Assembly: GCA_016932895.1 (NCBI GenBank)
Contig: JAFGCA010000673.1
Span: forward strand, 1 to 5,255
Source of the DNA: Sedimentisphaerales bacterium
Lineage (GTDB): Bacteria > Planctomycetota > Phycisphaerae > Sedimentisphaerales > SG8-4
Direction of reading: 5' to 3'
DNA length: 5,255 nt
Positions 1 to 5,255 of the stretch are shown piece by piece. The first letter of the stretch is position 1. The number at the start of each line of letters is the position of its first letter. The position numbers and the translations under genes were made by a program. The notes under the pieces are model-generated. The model was not told where the DNA came from, ran no database searches, and saw only the letters and a program-made list of their open reading frames with translations.

Positions 1-109
1 CGCGGGCGTGGAAAGCGTACTGCGACGCCACGCCTCGAACATTGTCACCTGTGAAAACTGCTCCCGTATTCTGTACATCCCGAAGGAAGAACCTGAGGAA
101 GCAGAATAA
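1..109 (+). CDS. C-terminal end of a C4 zinc-ribbon protein (DUF164/CdsZ-like), partial
   Basis: The reading frame is open from the window edge (first full codon at 2) to TAA at 107-109, leaving 35 residues of the C-terminus. It contains CENCSRILYIP, in which one CxxC pair (codons at 50-52 and 59-61) is followed by R-I-L-Y. This is how the second half of the zinc ribbon ends in DUF164/CdsZ-type proteins, which have a long N-terminal coiled coil and a C-terminal four-cysteine zinc ribbon. The first CxxC pair and the coiled coil would lie upstream, outside the window. An acidic tail (EEPEEAE) follows the motif. About 290 bases separate it from the riboswitch, so it probably belongs to a different transcription unit from the fluoride operon. 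The family call rests on a short segment only. Confidence 0.75.
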   Translation, partial: AGVESVLRRHASNIVTCENCSRILYIPKEEPEEAE

Positions 110-362
110 AGGTTCCAGAGGTCAGCCTGGAAACCAGAACAGTGGCGATGTGAGCGGGGCAGGAAGGAGAATTGGCGCGTGTGAAGGACTGTCTCGGGGT
201 GAAAAAGGGACAGATTCCTTTATGAAGCTCACCGAAGTGGGAGACGGGGAGGAGAATCGAATCACAAGTACCCCCACGTCTTTTCCAGGTCGTAGCCAAG
301 TTGCCGCAATCCTGAAAGGATTGAGTTGCGAGTCTTCGGGTAGACTCAGCGAATTCAGTCTA
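110..362. other. intergenic stretch with small hairpins, no convincing gene
   Basis: No convincing coding signal is visible here. Open frames crossing the stretch have no recognisable motif, and one overlaps the zinc-ribbon gene out of frame. Several inverted repeats can be seen: GGTTCCAG (111-118) with CTGGAAACC (127-135, one bulge); CTGTC (189-193) with GACAG (209-213); CAATCC (307-312) with GGATTG (318-323), loop of five; and GAGTCT (330-335) with AGACTC (342-347), loop of six. None is followed by a T-run, so none is a standard intrinsic terminator. I looked for hallmarks of RNase P RNA, tmRNA and SRP RNA and did not find them. The stretch may hold the 3' untranslated region of the zinc-ribbon gene plus the upstream part of the operon promoter. 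Confidence 0.5.
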
Positions 363-392
363 TTGGCACGGGCCGGAAAGAGACAGTAGCGT
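363..392 (+). promoter_or_regulatory. weak candidate promoter for the fluoride operon
   Basis: TTGGCA (363-368) resembles a -35 box. It lies 18 bases from TAGCGT (387-392), a poor -10 box with 3 of 6 consensus bases. Initiation would then fall at about 399-401, just upstream of the first aptamer stem at 405, which is where a riboswitch leader should start. Location supports the call more than sequence does. A different sigma factor or another start point is possible. Confidence 0.25.
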
Positions 393-401
393 ACAGACCA
401 T

Positions 402-458
402 TGTGGGGATGGAGTCCCCCTTGATAACTGCCCGGGCCGGGCTGATGACTCCTACCGC
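402..458 (+). promoter_or_regulatory. fluoride riboswitch aptamer (crcB motif)
   Basis: The aptamer follows the fluoride-riboswitch plan closely. GGGG (405-408), AT, GGAGTC (411-416) and CCCC (417-420) form the first hairpin, with GGAGTC in its loop. A linker ending AACT leads to a second stem, GCCC (430-433) with GGGC (439-442), and then TGAT, GACTCC (447-452) and TAC. The loop GGAGTC is fully complementary to GACTCC, giving the pseudoknot that defines this class, and the GCTGATGACTCCTAC end is its most conserved segment. The class binds fluoride through Mg2+ ions and usually turns on fluoride-tolerance genes. Downstream genes include two known regulon types, a cation/proton antiporter and enolase, which independently supports the call. 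A terminator at 504-524 points to control of transcription. Confidence 0.95.
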
Positions 459-470
459 GCAGGTTTCTGT

Positions 471-497
471 GGCGGCAGGGGTCGTTACCATGCCGCC
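471..497 (+). promoter_or_regulatory. hairpin in the riboswitch expression platform
   Basis: GGCGGCA (471-477) pairs with TGCCGCC (491-497), a 7-bp stem with a 13-base loop between the aptamer and the terminator. Parts of it can pair elsewhere. GCGG (472-475) also matches CCGC just after the aptamer (455-458) and CCGC in the 5' arm of the terminator (504-507). These mutually exclusive pairings are what a ligand-controlled antiterminator needs, but which fold forms with and without fluoride cannot be settled by eye. Confidence 0.5.
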
Positions 498-503
498 AAG
501 AAT

Positions 504-524
504 CCGCTGCAAAGCGGTTTTTTT
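504..524 (+). terminator. intrinsic terminator of the fluoride riboswitch
   Basis: CCGCT (504-508) and AGCGG (513-517) form a 5-bp GC-rich stem closed by the GNRA-type loop GCAA (509-512). Seven T residues (518-524) follow at once. It sits between the fluoride aptamer and the first gene of the operon, so it is most likely the regulated attenuator: termination without fluoride, read-through when the aptamer is bound. The first start codon lies 47 bases further on. Confidence 0.85.
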
Positions 525-555
525 GTGCCTGCGAGACGGCCCGGGAGCTTTCAGG

Positions 556-563
556 AAAGGAGG
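556..563 (+). promoter_or_regulatory. strong ribosome binding site of the antiporter gene
   Basis: AAAGGAGG ends 8 bases before the GTG at 572. This near-perfect Shine-Dalgarno sequence decides the start in favour of GTG, since no ATG is available at a suitable distance in this frame. It lies well downstream of the terminator and is not visibly sequestered by the aptamer, which fits control of transcription rather than of translation. Confidence 0.85.
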
Positions 564-571
564 ACTCTATT

Positions 572-1777
572 GTGGAACAGATTTTCGCTACGGCTTCCCT
601 TTGGCTTGGATTGGCTGTCATCTCTGCAATCGTCGCCTATCACCTGCGCATATCCATAGCGCTGGTTGAAATCTGCGTGGGTGTAGTTACCGCCGCCGTG
701 GCCGCTCACCTCGGCAGGACAGAAGACTTGGGTTCGAATCAGGAATGGCTGCGTTTCCTGGCGTCATCGGGCGCCGTGTTGCTGACTTTCCTGGCAGGCG
801 CCGAGCTTGAAGCCGAGGTGATTCGAAGGAAGTTGAAAGAGGTCACCGTCGTCGGCTTAGTCGGTTTCTTCGCGCCCTTTCTCGGCTGCACGGCAATCGC
901 ACATTATGCGTTGGGTTGGGGTCTCCGTGCCAGCTTACTTTGTGGAGTGGCGCTGTCCACCACCTCGATGGCGGTTGTGTACGCGGTAATGCTGGAAACA
1001 GGCTTCAACAAGACCGAATTCGGCAAGGGCATTCTGGGAGCTTGCTTCATCAATGATCTTGGGACGGTCATCGCGCTGGGTTTGTTGTTTGCGCCATTCA
1101 CGTACAAGACCCTCGTCTTCATTGCCGTGACAAGTCTTGTTTTGGTGATGCTGCCGATTATGACTCGCTGGCTGACTCGAATCTATGCCTACCGCACCGC
1201 GGCGATCCGAACCAAATGGCTGGTTCTATCGCTTTTCGGCTTGGGCGCGCTCGCGCTTTGGTCGGGCAGCGAAGCGGTTCTTCCCGCCTATCTCGTCGGC
1301 ATGGTGCTTGCCGAATTCTCAAATGGGGATGACCTTTGGATTCGGCGGCTTCGAACCTTGACCCTCGGCTTTCTCACCCCTTTCTATTTTCTTCGCGCGG
1401 GAACGTTCGTTTCTTTGCCGGCGCTGGTGTCGGCGCCGACTGTTTTCCTGGCATTGGTAGCAGGCAAGGTGCTATCGAAAATCTTCGGACTGCATCCATT
1501 CATCGGGCTATTCCGGCGACAACACGATGAGCGTTGGTATTACACCTTGATGATGTCCACAGGACTGACATTTGGGACAATATCAGCCCTTTATGGGCTT
1601 TCCCATAACATCGTGTCCCAGGAACAGTATTCCTTCTTGGTGGCGGTGGTCATTACGAGCGCTGTCGTTCCCACTCTCATCGCTGGCCTTGCTTTTCTTC
1701 CCCGGCATCTCTTGCCGACCCCGGGCAAGCTGGTAAAGGCAGTGCCTGGGGAAGAGGGCTTGAGCGAAGAGGGATGA
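572..1777 (+). CDS. CPA-family cation/proton antiporter (Na_H_Exchanger domain), fluoride-regulated
   Basis: This 401-residue integral membrane protein is built of hydrophobic segments throughout, roughly 11 to 13 helices by eye. Family features are TTSMAVVYAVM (130-140), the paired N161-D162 in a membrane segment (CFINDLGTVIALG) where these antiporters bind and exchange ions, LPAYLVGMVLAEF (237-249), TPFYFLRAG (269-277) and MSTGLTFGTISALYG (328-342). The Asn-Asp pair resembles electroneutral CPA1-type exchangers rather than the Asp-Asp of electrogenic ones. The protein has a short charged C-tail and no TrkA-N or universal-stress domain. GTG is the start because AAAGGAGG lies 8 bases upstream. 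As first gene after the fluoride riboswitch it fits the Na+/H+ antiporters known in such regulons. Its substrate is not shown by sequence: it could relieve HF-driven acidification or move fluoride itself. Family is confident, substrate is inferred. Confidence 0.88.
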   Translation: MEQIFATASLWLGLAVISAIVAYHLRISIALVEICVGVVTAAVAAHLGRTEDLGSNQEWLRFLASSGAVLLTFLAGAELEAEVIRRKLKEVTVVGLVGFFAPFLGCTAIAHYALGWGLRASLLCGVALSTTSMAVVYAVMLETGFNKTEFGKGILGACFINDLGTVIALGLLFAPFTYKTLVFIAVTSLVLVMLPIMTRWLTRIYAYRTAAIRTKWLVLSLFGLGALALWSGSEAVLPAYLVGMVLAEFSNGDDLWIRRLRTLTLGFLTPFYFLRAGTFVSLPALVSAPTVFLALVAGKVLSKIFGLHPFIGLFRRQHDERWYYTLMMSTGLTFGTISALYGLSHNIVSQEQYSFLVAVVITSAVVPTLIAGLAFLPRHLLPTPGKLVKAVPGEEGLSEEG

Positions 1778-1932
1778 CGCGGTATGAGGCCGTCGGCAAC
1801 GGCCGGAACGACCTGCCCATGATCAAGCTGGCGGGCGCAGCCATCGGGAGGATCGGGCGTAAGGAAGCCGTCACTGAATTGCTCGCGACGTGGATGCGGT
1901 GGTGTGAGGTGCCCGCGACGCACAGGACTTGA
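1774..1932 (+). pseudogene. small ORF resembling the C-terminal motif of a HAD-superfamily phosphatase, probable remnant
   Basis: This 52-codon frame starts at ATG 1774, overlapping the antiporter stop as ATGA, and ends at TGA 1930-1932, 44 bases before the enolase start. Near its start it reads YEAVGNGRNDLPMIKLAGAAIG, which matches HAD motif IV (G-[DN]-G-x-N-D-x-x-M) with the usual following A-G-x-x-I-G strand, as in soluble P-type-ATPase-like and Cof-type phosphatases. The HAD nucleophile motif DxD, motif II and the cap are absent, and upstream sequence in this frame lies inside the antiporter gene. It therefore cannot be a complete phosphatase. The simplest reading is the 3' remnant of a HAD gene lost by deletion; a real translationally coupled small protein is the alternative. 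No usable Shine-Dalgarno spacing is seen (GAGGG directly precedes the ATG). Confidence 0.5.
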
Positions 1933-1963
1933 CAGCCAAGGTGCATTCCGGAAAACAGAAAAG

Positions 1964-1969
1964 AAAGGA
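1964..1969 (+). promoter_or_regulatory. ribosome binding site deciding the enolase start
   Basis: AAAGGA lies 7 bases before ATG 1977. An in-frame TTG at 1929 would add 16 residues rich in Lys, Gln and Glu that enolases do not have. The site plus the normal enolase N-terminus select 1977. Confidence 0.75.
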
Positions 1970-1976
1970 ACAGGAA

Positions 1977-3257
1977 ATGGAAGCAGCGGTCAAATTCATC
2001 AGCGTAATGGAGATTCTGGACTCTCGAGGCAACCCCACCGTGCGGGTATCCTGCACGCTCACGAACGGTATGACGGCCTCCGCGTCCGTGCCGTCCGGGG
2101 CCTCGACGGGCGAAAACGAGGCGGTCGAACTGCGCGATGGTGATAAAAAGCGCTACGGCGGCAAGGGTGTCTTGACGGCGGTCAAGAATGTCAACGAGAT
2201 CATTGCGCCACGTGTTATCGGCATGGATCCATCCCGCCAGGGGGAGATTGATCGGCTGATGATCGAGTTGGACGGCACGCCCAACAAGGGCAAGCTGGGG
2301 GCCAACGCAATCCTGGGTGTCTCGATGGCCGTGGCCCGAGCGGCAGCCGCGACGGCGGGCCTTCCCCTGTACGCTTACCTCGGCGGCGTCGGGGCGATGC
2401 GGTTGCCCGTGCCGATGCTGAACATCCTCAACGGCGGCAAGCACGCCGACAACAGCGTGGACCTTCAGGAGTTTATGGTCATGCCGATTGGCGCCCCGAA
2501 CTTCGCCGAGGCCTTGCGATACGGCGCCGAGACATTCCATGCTCTCAAGAAAATCCTCGCCAAGAAGGGGTACGCCACCAGCGTCGGAGACGAGGGCGGT
2601 TTTGCTCCCAATCTCAAAAGCAACGAGGAGGCGTGCGAGGTGATCGTCGAAGCCATCGAGGCCGCAGGCTATCAACCCGGCAAGGACGTGGCCATCGCCT
2701 TGGACCCGGCCGCCAGCTCCTTCTTCGAAGACGGCATCTATGTCCTCGCCAAGTCTGGCCAGGGTAAGAAGACCAGTGCCGAGATGACCGCGCTGTACAA
2801 GCAGTGGCTCGCCAAGTATCCCATCGTCTCCATCGAGGACGGCTTGGGGGAGAACGACTGGGACGGCTTCAAGGCCCACACGGCTGAGTTGGGCGGCATG
2901 ACCCAGATTGTCGGCGATGACCTGTATGTCACGAACACAAAATTCATCGCCCGCGGCATCGCCGAGCGGTCCACCAATGCCGTTCTCATCAAGCTCAACC
3001 AGATTGGCACCGTTACGGAGACCATCGAGGCCATCGAGATGTGTCGCAAGGCTGGCTGGGGCTATGTAATATCCCATCGCTCCGGCGAGACCGAAGACAC
3101 CTTCATGGCGGATTTCGCGGTGGCAATGGGCGGCGGACAGATCAAAACCGGCTCGGCCTGCCGCAGCGAGAGGGTCGCCAAATACAATCGGCTCCTGGAG
3201 ATCGAGGCGGAGTTGGGAACAGCAGCGGTTTTCACCAACCCGCTGGCGAGAGCTTGA
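1977..3257 (+). CDS. eno: enolase (phosphopyruvate hydratase), in a fluoride-riboswitch operon
   Basis: Enolase converts 2-phosphoglycerate to phosphoenolpyruvate in glycolysis, using Mg2+, in the cytoplasm. The 426-residue product is full length (family about 430). Visible landmarks are the substrate loop PSGASTG (39-45), GGKHADN with His156, QEF with Glu165, and GDEGGFAPN with catalytic Glu206. The Mg ligands are Asp243, Glu287 (SIEDGL) and Asp314 (VGDDLYVTN). Catalytic Lys339 (LIKLNQIG), the SHRSGETED signature (366-374) and Lys390 (IKTGS) are also present, so it should be active. Around Asp243 it reads LDPAASSFF, where many enolases have a Glu before the last two aromatics. Enolase is a classic fluoride target and a known member of fluoride-riboswitch regulons, so this copy is probably a fluoride-induced supplement. 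Whether it is the only enolase gene in the genome cannot be seen here. Confidence 0.96.
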   Translation: MEAAVKFISVMEILDSRGNPTVRVSCTLTNGMTASASVPSGASTGENEAVELRDGDKKRYGGKGVLTAVKNVNEIIAPRVIGMDPSRQGEIDRLMIELDGTPNKGKLGANAILGVSMAVARAAAATAGLPLYAYLGGVGAMRLPVPMLNILNGGKHADNSVDLQEFMVMPIGAPNFAEALRYGAETFHALKKILAKKGYATSVGDEGGFAPNLKSNEEACEVIVEAIEAAGYQPGKDVAIALDPAASSFFEDGIYVLAKSGQGKKTSAEMTALYKQWLAKYPIVSIEDGLGENDWDGFKAHTAELGGMTQIVGDDLYVTNTKFIARGIAERSTNAVLIKLNQIGTVTETIEAIEMCRKAGWGYVISHRSGETEDTFMADFAVAMGGGQIKTGSACRSERVAKYNRLLEIEAELGTAAVFTNPLARA

Positions 3258-3339
3258 CGAAAACCCGTCTTCAGGCGCCTGCGAACGATCGCGACAAGCG
3301 AGCCAACGGCGCCGCGACTCGTTCATGGAGAAGCCTCCG

Positions 3340-3858
3340 ATGCGACGACCAAAGGCTGATGCCATTAGCGACAATCATCGGCGCAGCATTTCCAACACCC
3401 TGGGATTGCTGGATGAGAGGCTCTGTCGCTTCGAGCGATGGGCCAAGGGCTTAACCGCAGAAGCGCCGCTTTACCGGGAACGCGACGACCTGGATGAAAG
3501 TCAAAAACAGGCCATACTCGCGCAGATTTTCGCGGCGCGCGCCACTCTCGGCCACATGCGAGAGGAGTTCGGGCTCGACCAGCAACAAGCCAGCATAACG
3601 AAGCTCATCGCATCCCAATGCGATTGGTTCTGGGAGTTTCTGGTCCAATTGGAGTCCAAGCAGCTCAACCGGTACGGGGAGGTGCCCGCTGGCTTCGCCG
3701 CCTGCTTCGACCCGAAAGTCAAATTCCTGATCAAGTGTCTCGAGGCAATCTCCGGGATAGCCCGCCGCGCTGCAGGGCACGAAGGAATACCACAAGCGTC
3801 CCGCACCGGGGAAACAGCGAACAGAGAGATTTGCGATGAGAAGGAGAAGCCCCGCTGA
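3340..3858 (+). CDS. uncharacterised soluble helical protein (172 aa)
   Basis: I do not recognise this family. The product has no signal peptide or membrane segment and appears largely alpha-helical. Visible parts are SNTLGLLDERLCRFERWAKG (18-37), LYRERDDLDESQKQAILAQI (44-63), a helix-rich middle, ASQCDWFWEFLVQLE (91-105) with two Trp and two Phe, RYGEVPAGFAACFDPKV (111-127), and a polar, probably disordered tail after about 145. No metal-binding or nucleotide-binding motif is evident. ATG 3340 is chosen because GGAG (3327-3330) lies 9 bases upstream; an in-frame ATG at 3325 would add five residues but has no such site. The gene follows enolase by 82 bases and overlaps the transporter gene by 23 bases, so it is probably co-transcribed and coupled to it. 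Its role, perhaps regulatory or as a partner of the transporter or enolase, is unknown. Confidence 0.75.
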   Translation: MRRPKADAISDNHRRSISNTLGLLDERLCRFERWAKGLTAEAPLYRERDDLDESQKQAILAQIFAARATLGHMREEFGLDQQQASITKLIASQCDWFWEFLVQLESKQLNRYGEVPAGFAACFDPKVKFLIKCLEAISGIARRAAGHEGIPQASRTGETANREICDEKEKPR

Positions 3859-5071
3859 CGGGCACGAACTGCCGGAGGATGCCTTGCGGCCGCCTCCGGC
3901 TCTTGGGCATCCCCGTACTGCTCTGAAATTCGTAGTTCTTCTCGGCGTTGTCAGCCTATTCGCCGATTTGACATACGAGGGGGCCCGAAGTGCCGTCGGC
4001 CGCTATCTTGGGATTTTGGGCGCGAGCGCTGCCGCTGTCGGGATCGTGGCCGGGTTGGGGGAATTGGTCGGTTATGCCCTTCGCCTCGTTTCCGGATACC
4101 TCAGCGACCGCACCGGACGGTACTGGGCCATCACGATTACGGGGTACACCGTGAATCTCCTCGCTGTCCCGCTGCTTGCCCTCGCAAGACGGTGGGAGCT
4201 GGCTGCCGCCCTGATCATTCTGGAGCGGATAGGTAAGGCGCTTCGCACCCCGGCGCGTGACGCAATGCTCTCCCATGCTACGGGCAGCATGGGGCGAGGC
4301 TGGGCGTTCGGCCTGCACGAGGCGCTTGATCAGGTGGGGGCAGTGCTGGGGCCGCTCGTTGTGGCGGCCGTTCTATACGCCGGTGGCGGTTACCGCACCG
4401 GGTTCGCCATACTTCTCGCGCCCGGGTTAGTGGCCCTGGCTGTGCTTATCGCCGCGCGTCGGCTCTACCCACGCCCGCAAGATCTGGAGATGGAGACCTC
4501 TACGCTGCACATTCAGGGAATGAGCCGCTTGTTCTGGCTCTATCTGGCAGGGGTTGCGTTGATTGCTGCCGGTTTTGCCGACTTTCCGCTCATTGCGTTC
4601 CACTTTGGTCGGGCAGGGGTCGTGTCTGAGGTCTGGATTCCCACCTTGTATGCTGTCGCCATGGGCGCGGATGCGATCTCTGCGCTTGTCTTCGGGCGGC
4701 TTTTCGACCGTCTGGGATTTCGGATGCTCCTGCTGGCAACGGTCCTGTCGGCGCTGGTTGCTCCTCTGGTCTTTCTGGGTGACTTCTATGCGGCGCTGCT
4801 TGGCATGGGGCTCTGGGGCATCGGTATGGGCGCGCAGGAGTCGATCATGCGGGCAGCCGTAGCCAGCATGGCAACCCGGCAGCGCCGCGGCACAGCTTAT
4901 GGGATCTTCAACACGGGTTATGGTTTGGCCTGGTTCCTGGGAAGCGCCCTCATGGGAATACTCTATAATCTATCACTTCCGGCACTCATCGCCTTCTCGG
5001 TCGGTGTTCAGTTGCTGTCGCTGCCCCTTATGCTTATGGTTGCCAGGCGCCAGACCCAAATGGAGAGGTGA
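3836..5071 (+). CDS. major facilitator superfamily transporter, last gene of the fluoride operon
   Basis: This is a 411-residue, about 12-helix inner-membrane transporter with two homologous halves. The N-terminal 27 residues are cytoplasmic and polar. The first helix region ends in FADLTYEGARSAVGRYL (42-58). Loop motif A appears in the first half as GYLSDRTGRYW (87-97) and in the second as GRLFDRLGFRM (287-297). Between them lie ERIGKALRTPARDAML (130-145), GWAFGLHEALDQVGAVLGPL (155-174) and a central loop at about 208-232. The DLTYEGAR and GLHEALDQ segments suggest a well-defined MFS subfamily whose substrate I cannot name. The ATG at 3836 overlaps the preceding gene by 23 bases with only an AGAGAG purine run upstream, suggesting translational coupling. 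Position in a fluoride-switched operon suggests export of fluoride, or of a metabolite that accumulates under fluoride stress; this is inference. Confidence 0.88.
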   Translation: MRRRSPADGHELPEDALRPPPALGHPRTALKFVVLLGVVSLFADLTYEGARSAVGRYLGILGASAAAVGIVAGLGELVGYALRLVSGYLSDRTGRYWAITITGYTVNLLAVPLLALARRWELAAALIILERIGKALRTPARDAMLSHATGSMGRGWAFGLHEALDQVGAVLGPLVVAAVLYAGGGYRTGFAILLAPGLVALAVLIAARRLYPRPQDLEMETSTLHIQGMSRLFWLYLAGVALIAAGFADFPLIAFHFGRAGVVSEVWIPTLYAVAMGADAISALVFGRLFDRLGFRMLLLATVLSALVAPLVFLGDFYAALLGMGLWGIGMGAQESIMRAAVASMATRQRRGTAYGIFNTGYGLAWFLGSALMGILYNLSLPALIAFSVGVQLLSLPLMLMVARRQTQMER

Positions 5072-5102
5072 TACACGGGCAGAACTTTTGGCTGATAAGA
5101 TA

Positions 5103-5131
5103 TTGACCCCAGGGGCAGTCAGTGGTAAACT
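5103..5131 (+). promoter_or_regulatory. candidate sigma70-type promoter downstream of the operon
   Basis: TTGACC (5103-5108) matches 5 of 6 bases of the -35 consensus and is spaced 17 bases from TAAACT (5126-5131), which matches 4 of 6 of the -10 consensus. Initiation would be near 5138. The spacer holds CCCCAGGGG inside a longer imperfect inverted repeat, TGAC...GTCA (5104-5121), which could be an operator. It would drive the next gene, whose start lies beyond the window. No T-tailed terminator is visible between the MFS stop codon and this site. Confidence 0.5.
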
Positions 5132-5248
5132 CTTTAATAGGATTTGGTAGAGAGCCAGTCAACAGGTTGTTGCAGAGGAGCGGGCCGGATAGTCGCCTTT
5201 TCCTCGTGCGGGGCAGGCCCATTTGGGCTGTGCTGTCGCGGGCGGAAG

Positions 5249-5255
5249 AGGAGGA
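5249..5255 (+). promoter_or_regulatory. Shine-Dalgarno sequence at the window edge
   Basis: The window ends in AGGAGGA, a near-perfect ribosome binding site, so a + strand gene probably starts within about 10 bases beyond the edge. Together with the promoter near 5103 this gives a 5' leader of roughly 115 bases containing the short inverted repeat GCCCATTTGGGC. Confidence 0.45.

Noticed and set aside
42..389. 115-codon + strand frame over the intergenic stretch
   Set aside because: It overlaps the zinc-ribbon end out of frame, has low-complexity composition with no motif, and runs into the promoter region of the riboswitch.
110..400. RNase P RNA or another large structured RNA after the zinc-ribbon gene
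   Set aside because: The conserved P4 segments of RNase P RNA and the hallmarks of tmRNA and SRP RNA were sought and not found.
403..669. 88-codon + strand frame across the riboswitch
   Set aside because: It covers the aptamer and terminator, which explain the sequence better, and overlaps the antiporter start in another frame.
1774..1932. Fluoroacetate or haloacid dehalogenase of the HAD fold
   Set aside because: The GNGRND motif resembles Mg-dependent phosphatases and P-type ATPases rather than dehalogenases, and no catalytic N-terminal part is present.
1929..1976. Longer enolase starting at TTG 1929
   Set aside because: It adds 16 Lys/Gln/Glu-rich residues not typical of enolase, while ATG 1977 has a ribosome binding site and the normal N-terminus.
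3272..3281. Perfect palindrome CAGGCGCCTG after the enolase stop
   Set aside because: It is only 10 bases, has no T-run to make a terminator, and such GC palindromes are common by chance in GC-rich DNA.
1677..3374. Long minus-strand open frame (565 codons) opposite enolase
   Set aside because: It is the antisense of a high-GC, clearly coding enolase gene and the antiporter tail. Its translation shows no family motif, and enolase motifs are unmistakable on the + strand.
4563..4862. 99-codon + strand frame inside the MFS gene
   Set aside because: It is a frame-shifted shadow of the transporter, rich in Arg, Ser, Trp and Cys as expected from out-of-frame reading.

Overview
The window looks like bacterial chromosome of fairly high GC with ordinary Shine-Dalgarno sites (AAAGGAGG, AAAGGA). 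It cannot be placed in a phylum from the sequence alone. All supported genes lie on the + strand. The main content is one probable operon, about 400 to 5071, controlled by a fluoride (crcB-type) riboswitch.

Layout. Positions 1-109 hold the 3' end of a C4 zinc-ribbon (DUF164/CdsZ-like) protein gene. Positions 110 to about 400 have no convincing gene; they contain several small hairpins and a possible REP-like motif. Positions 405-455 match the fluoride aptamer: the P1 arms, the pseudoknot-forming GGAGTC/GACTCC pair, and the GCTGATGACTCCTAC end. An intrinsic terminator follows at 504-524, so the leader reads as a transcriptional switch in which fluoride should allow read-through. Next come a CPA-type cation/proton antiporter (572-1777, GTG start); a 52-codon ORF resembling the C-terminal motif of a HAD phosphatase, overlapping the antiporter stop as ATGA (1774-1932); a full-length enolase with an intact active site (1977-3257); an unrecognised soluble helical protein (3340-3858); and a major facilitator transporter (3836-5071) overlapping the previous gene by 23 bases. 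The last 184 bases hold a candidate sigma70-type promoter and, at the very end, a strong Shine-Dalgarno sequence for a gene beyond the window.

How it fits together. Fluoride inhibits enolase by forming a Mg-fluoride-phosphate complex in the active site, and it enters cells as HF, which acidifies the cytoplasm. Enolases and Na+/H+ antiporters are known members of fluoride-riboswitch regulons. This operon therefore reads as a fluoride-tolerance module: ion and proton transport plus extra enolase. No CrcB/Fluc channel or CLC-F exporter is encoded here, so efflux by the antiporter or the MFS protein is a reasonable but untested idea. The 172-residue protein and the MFS protein are the candidates for undescribed fluoride-resistance parts.
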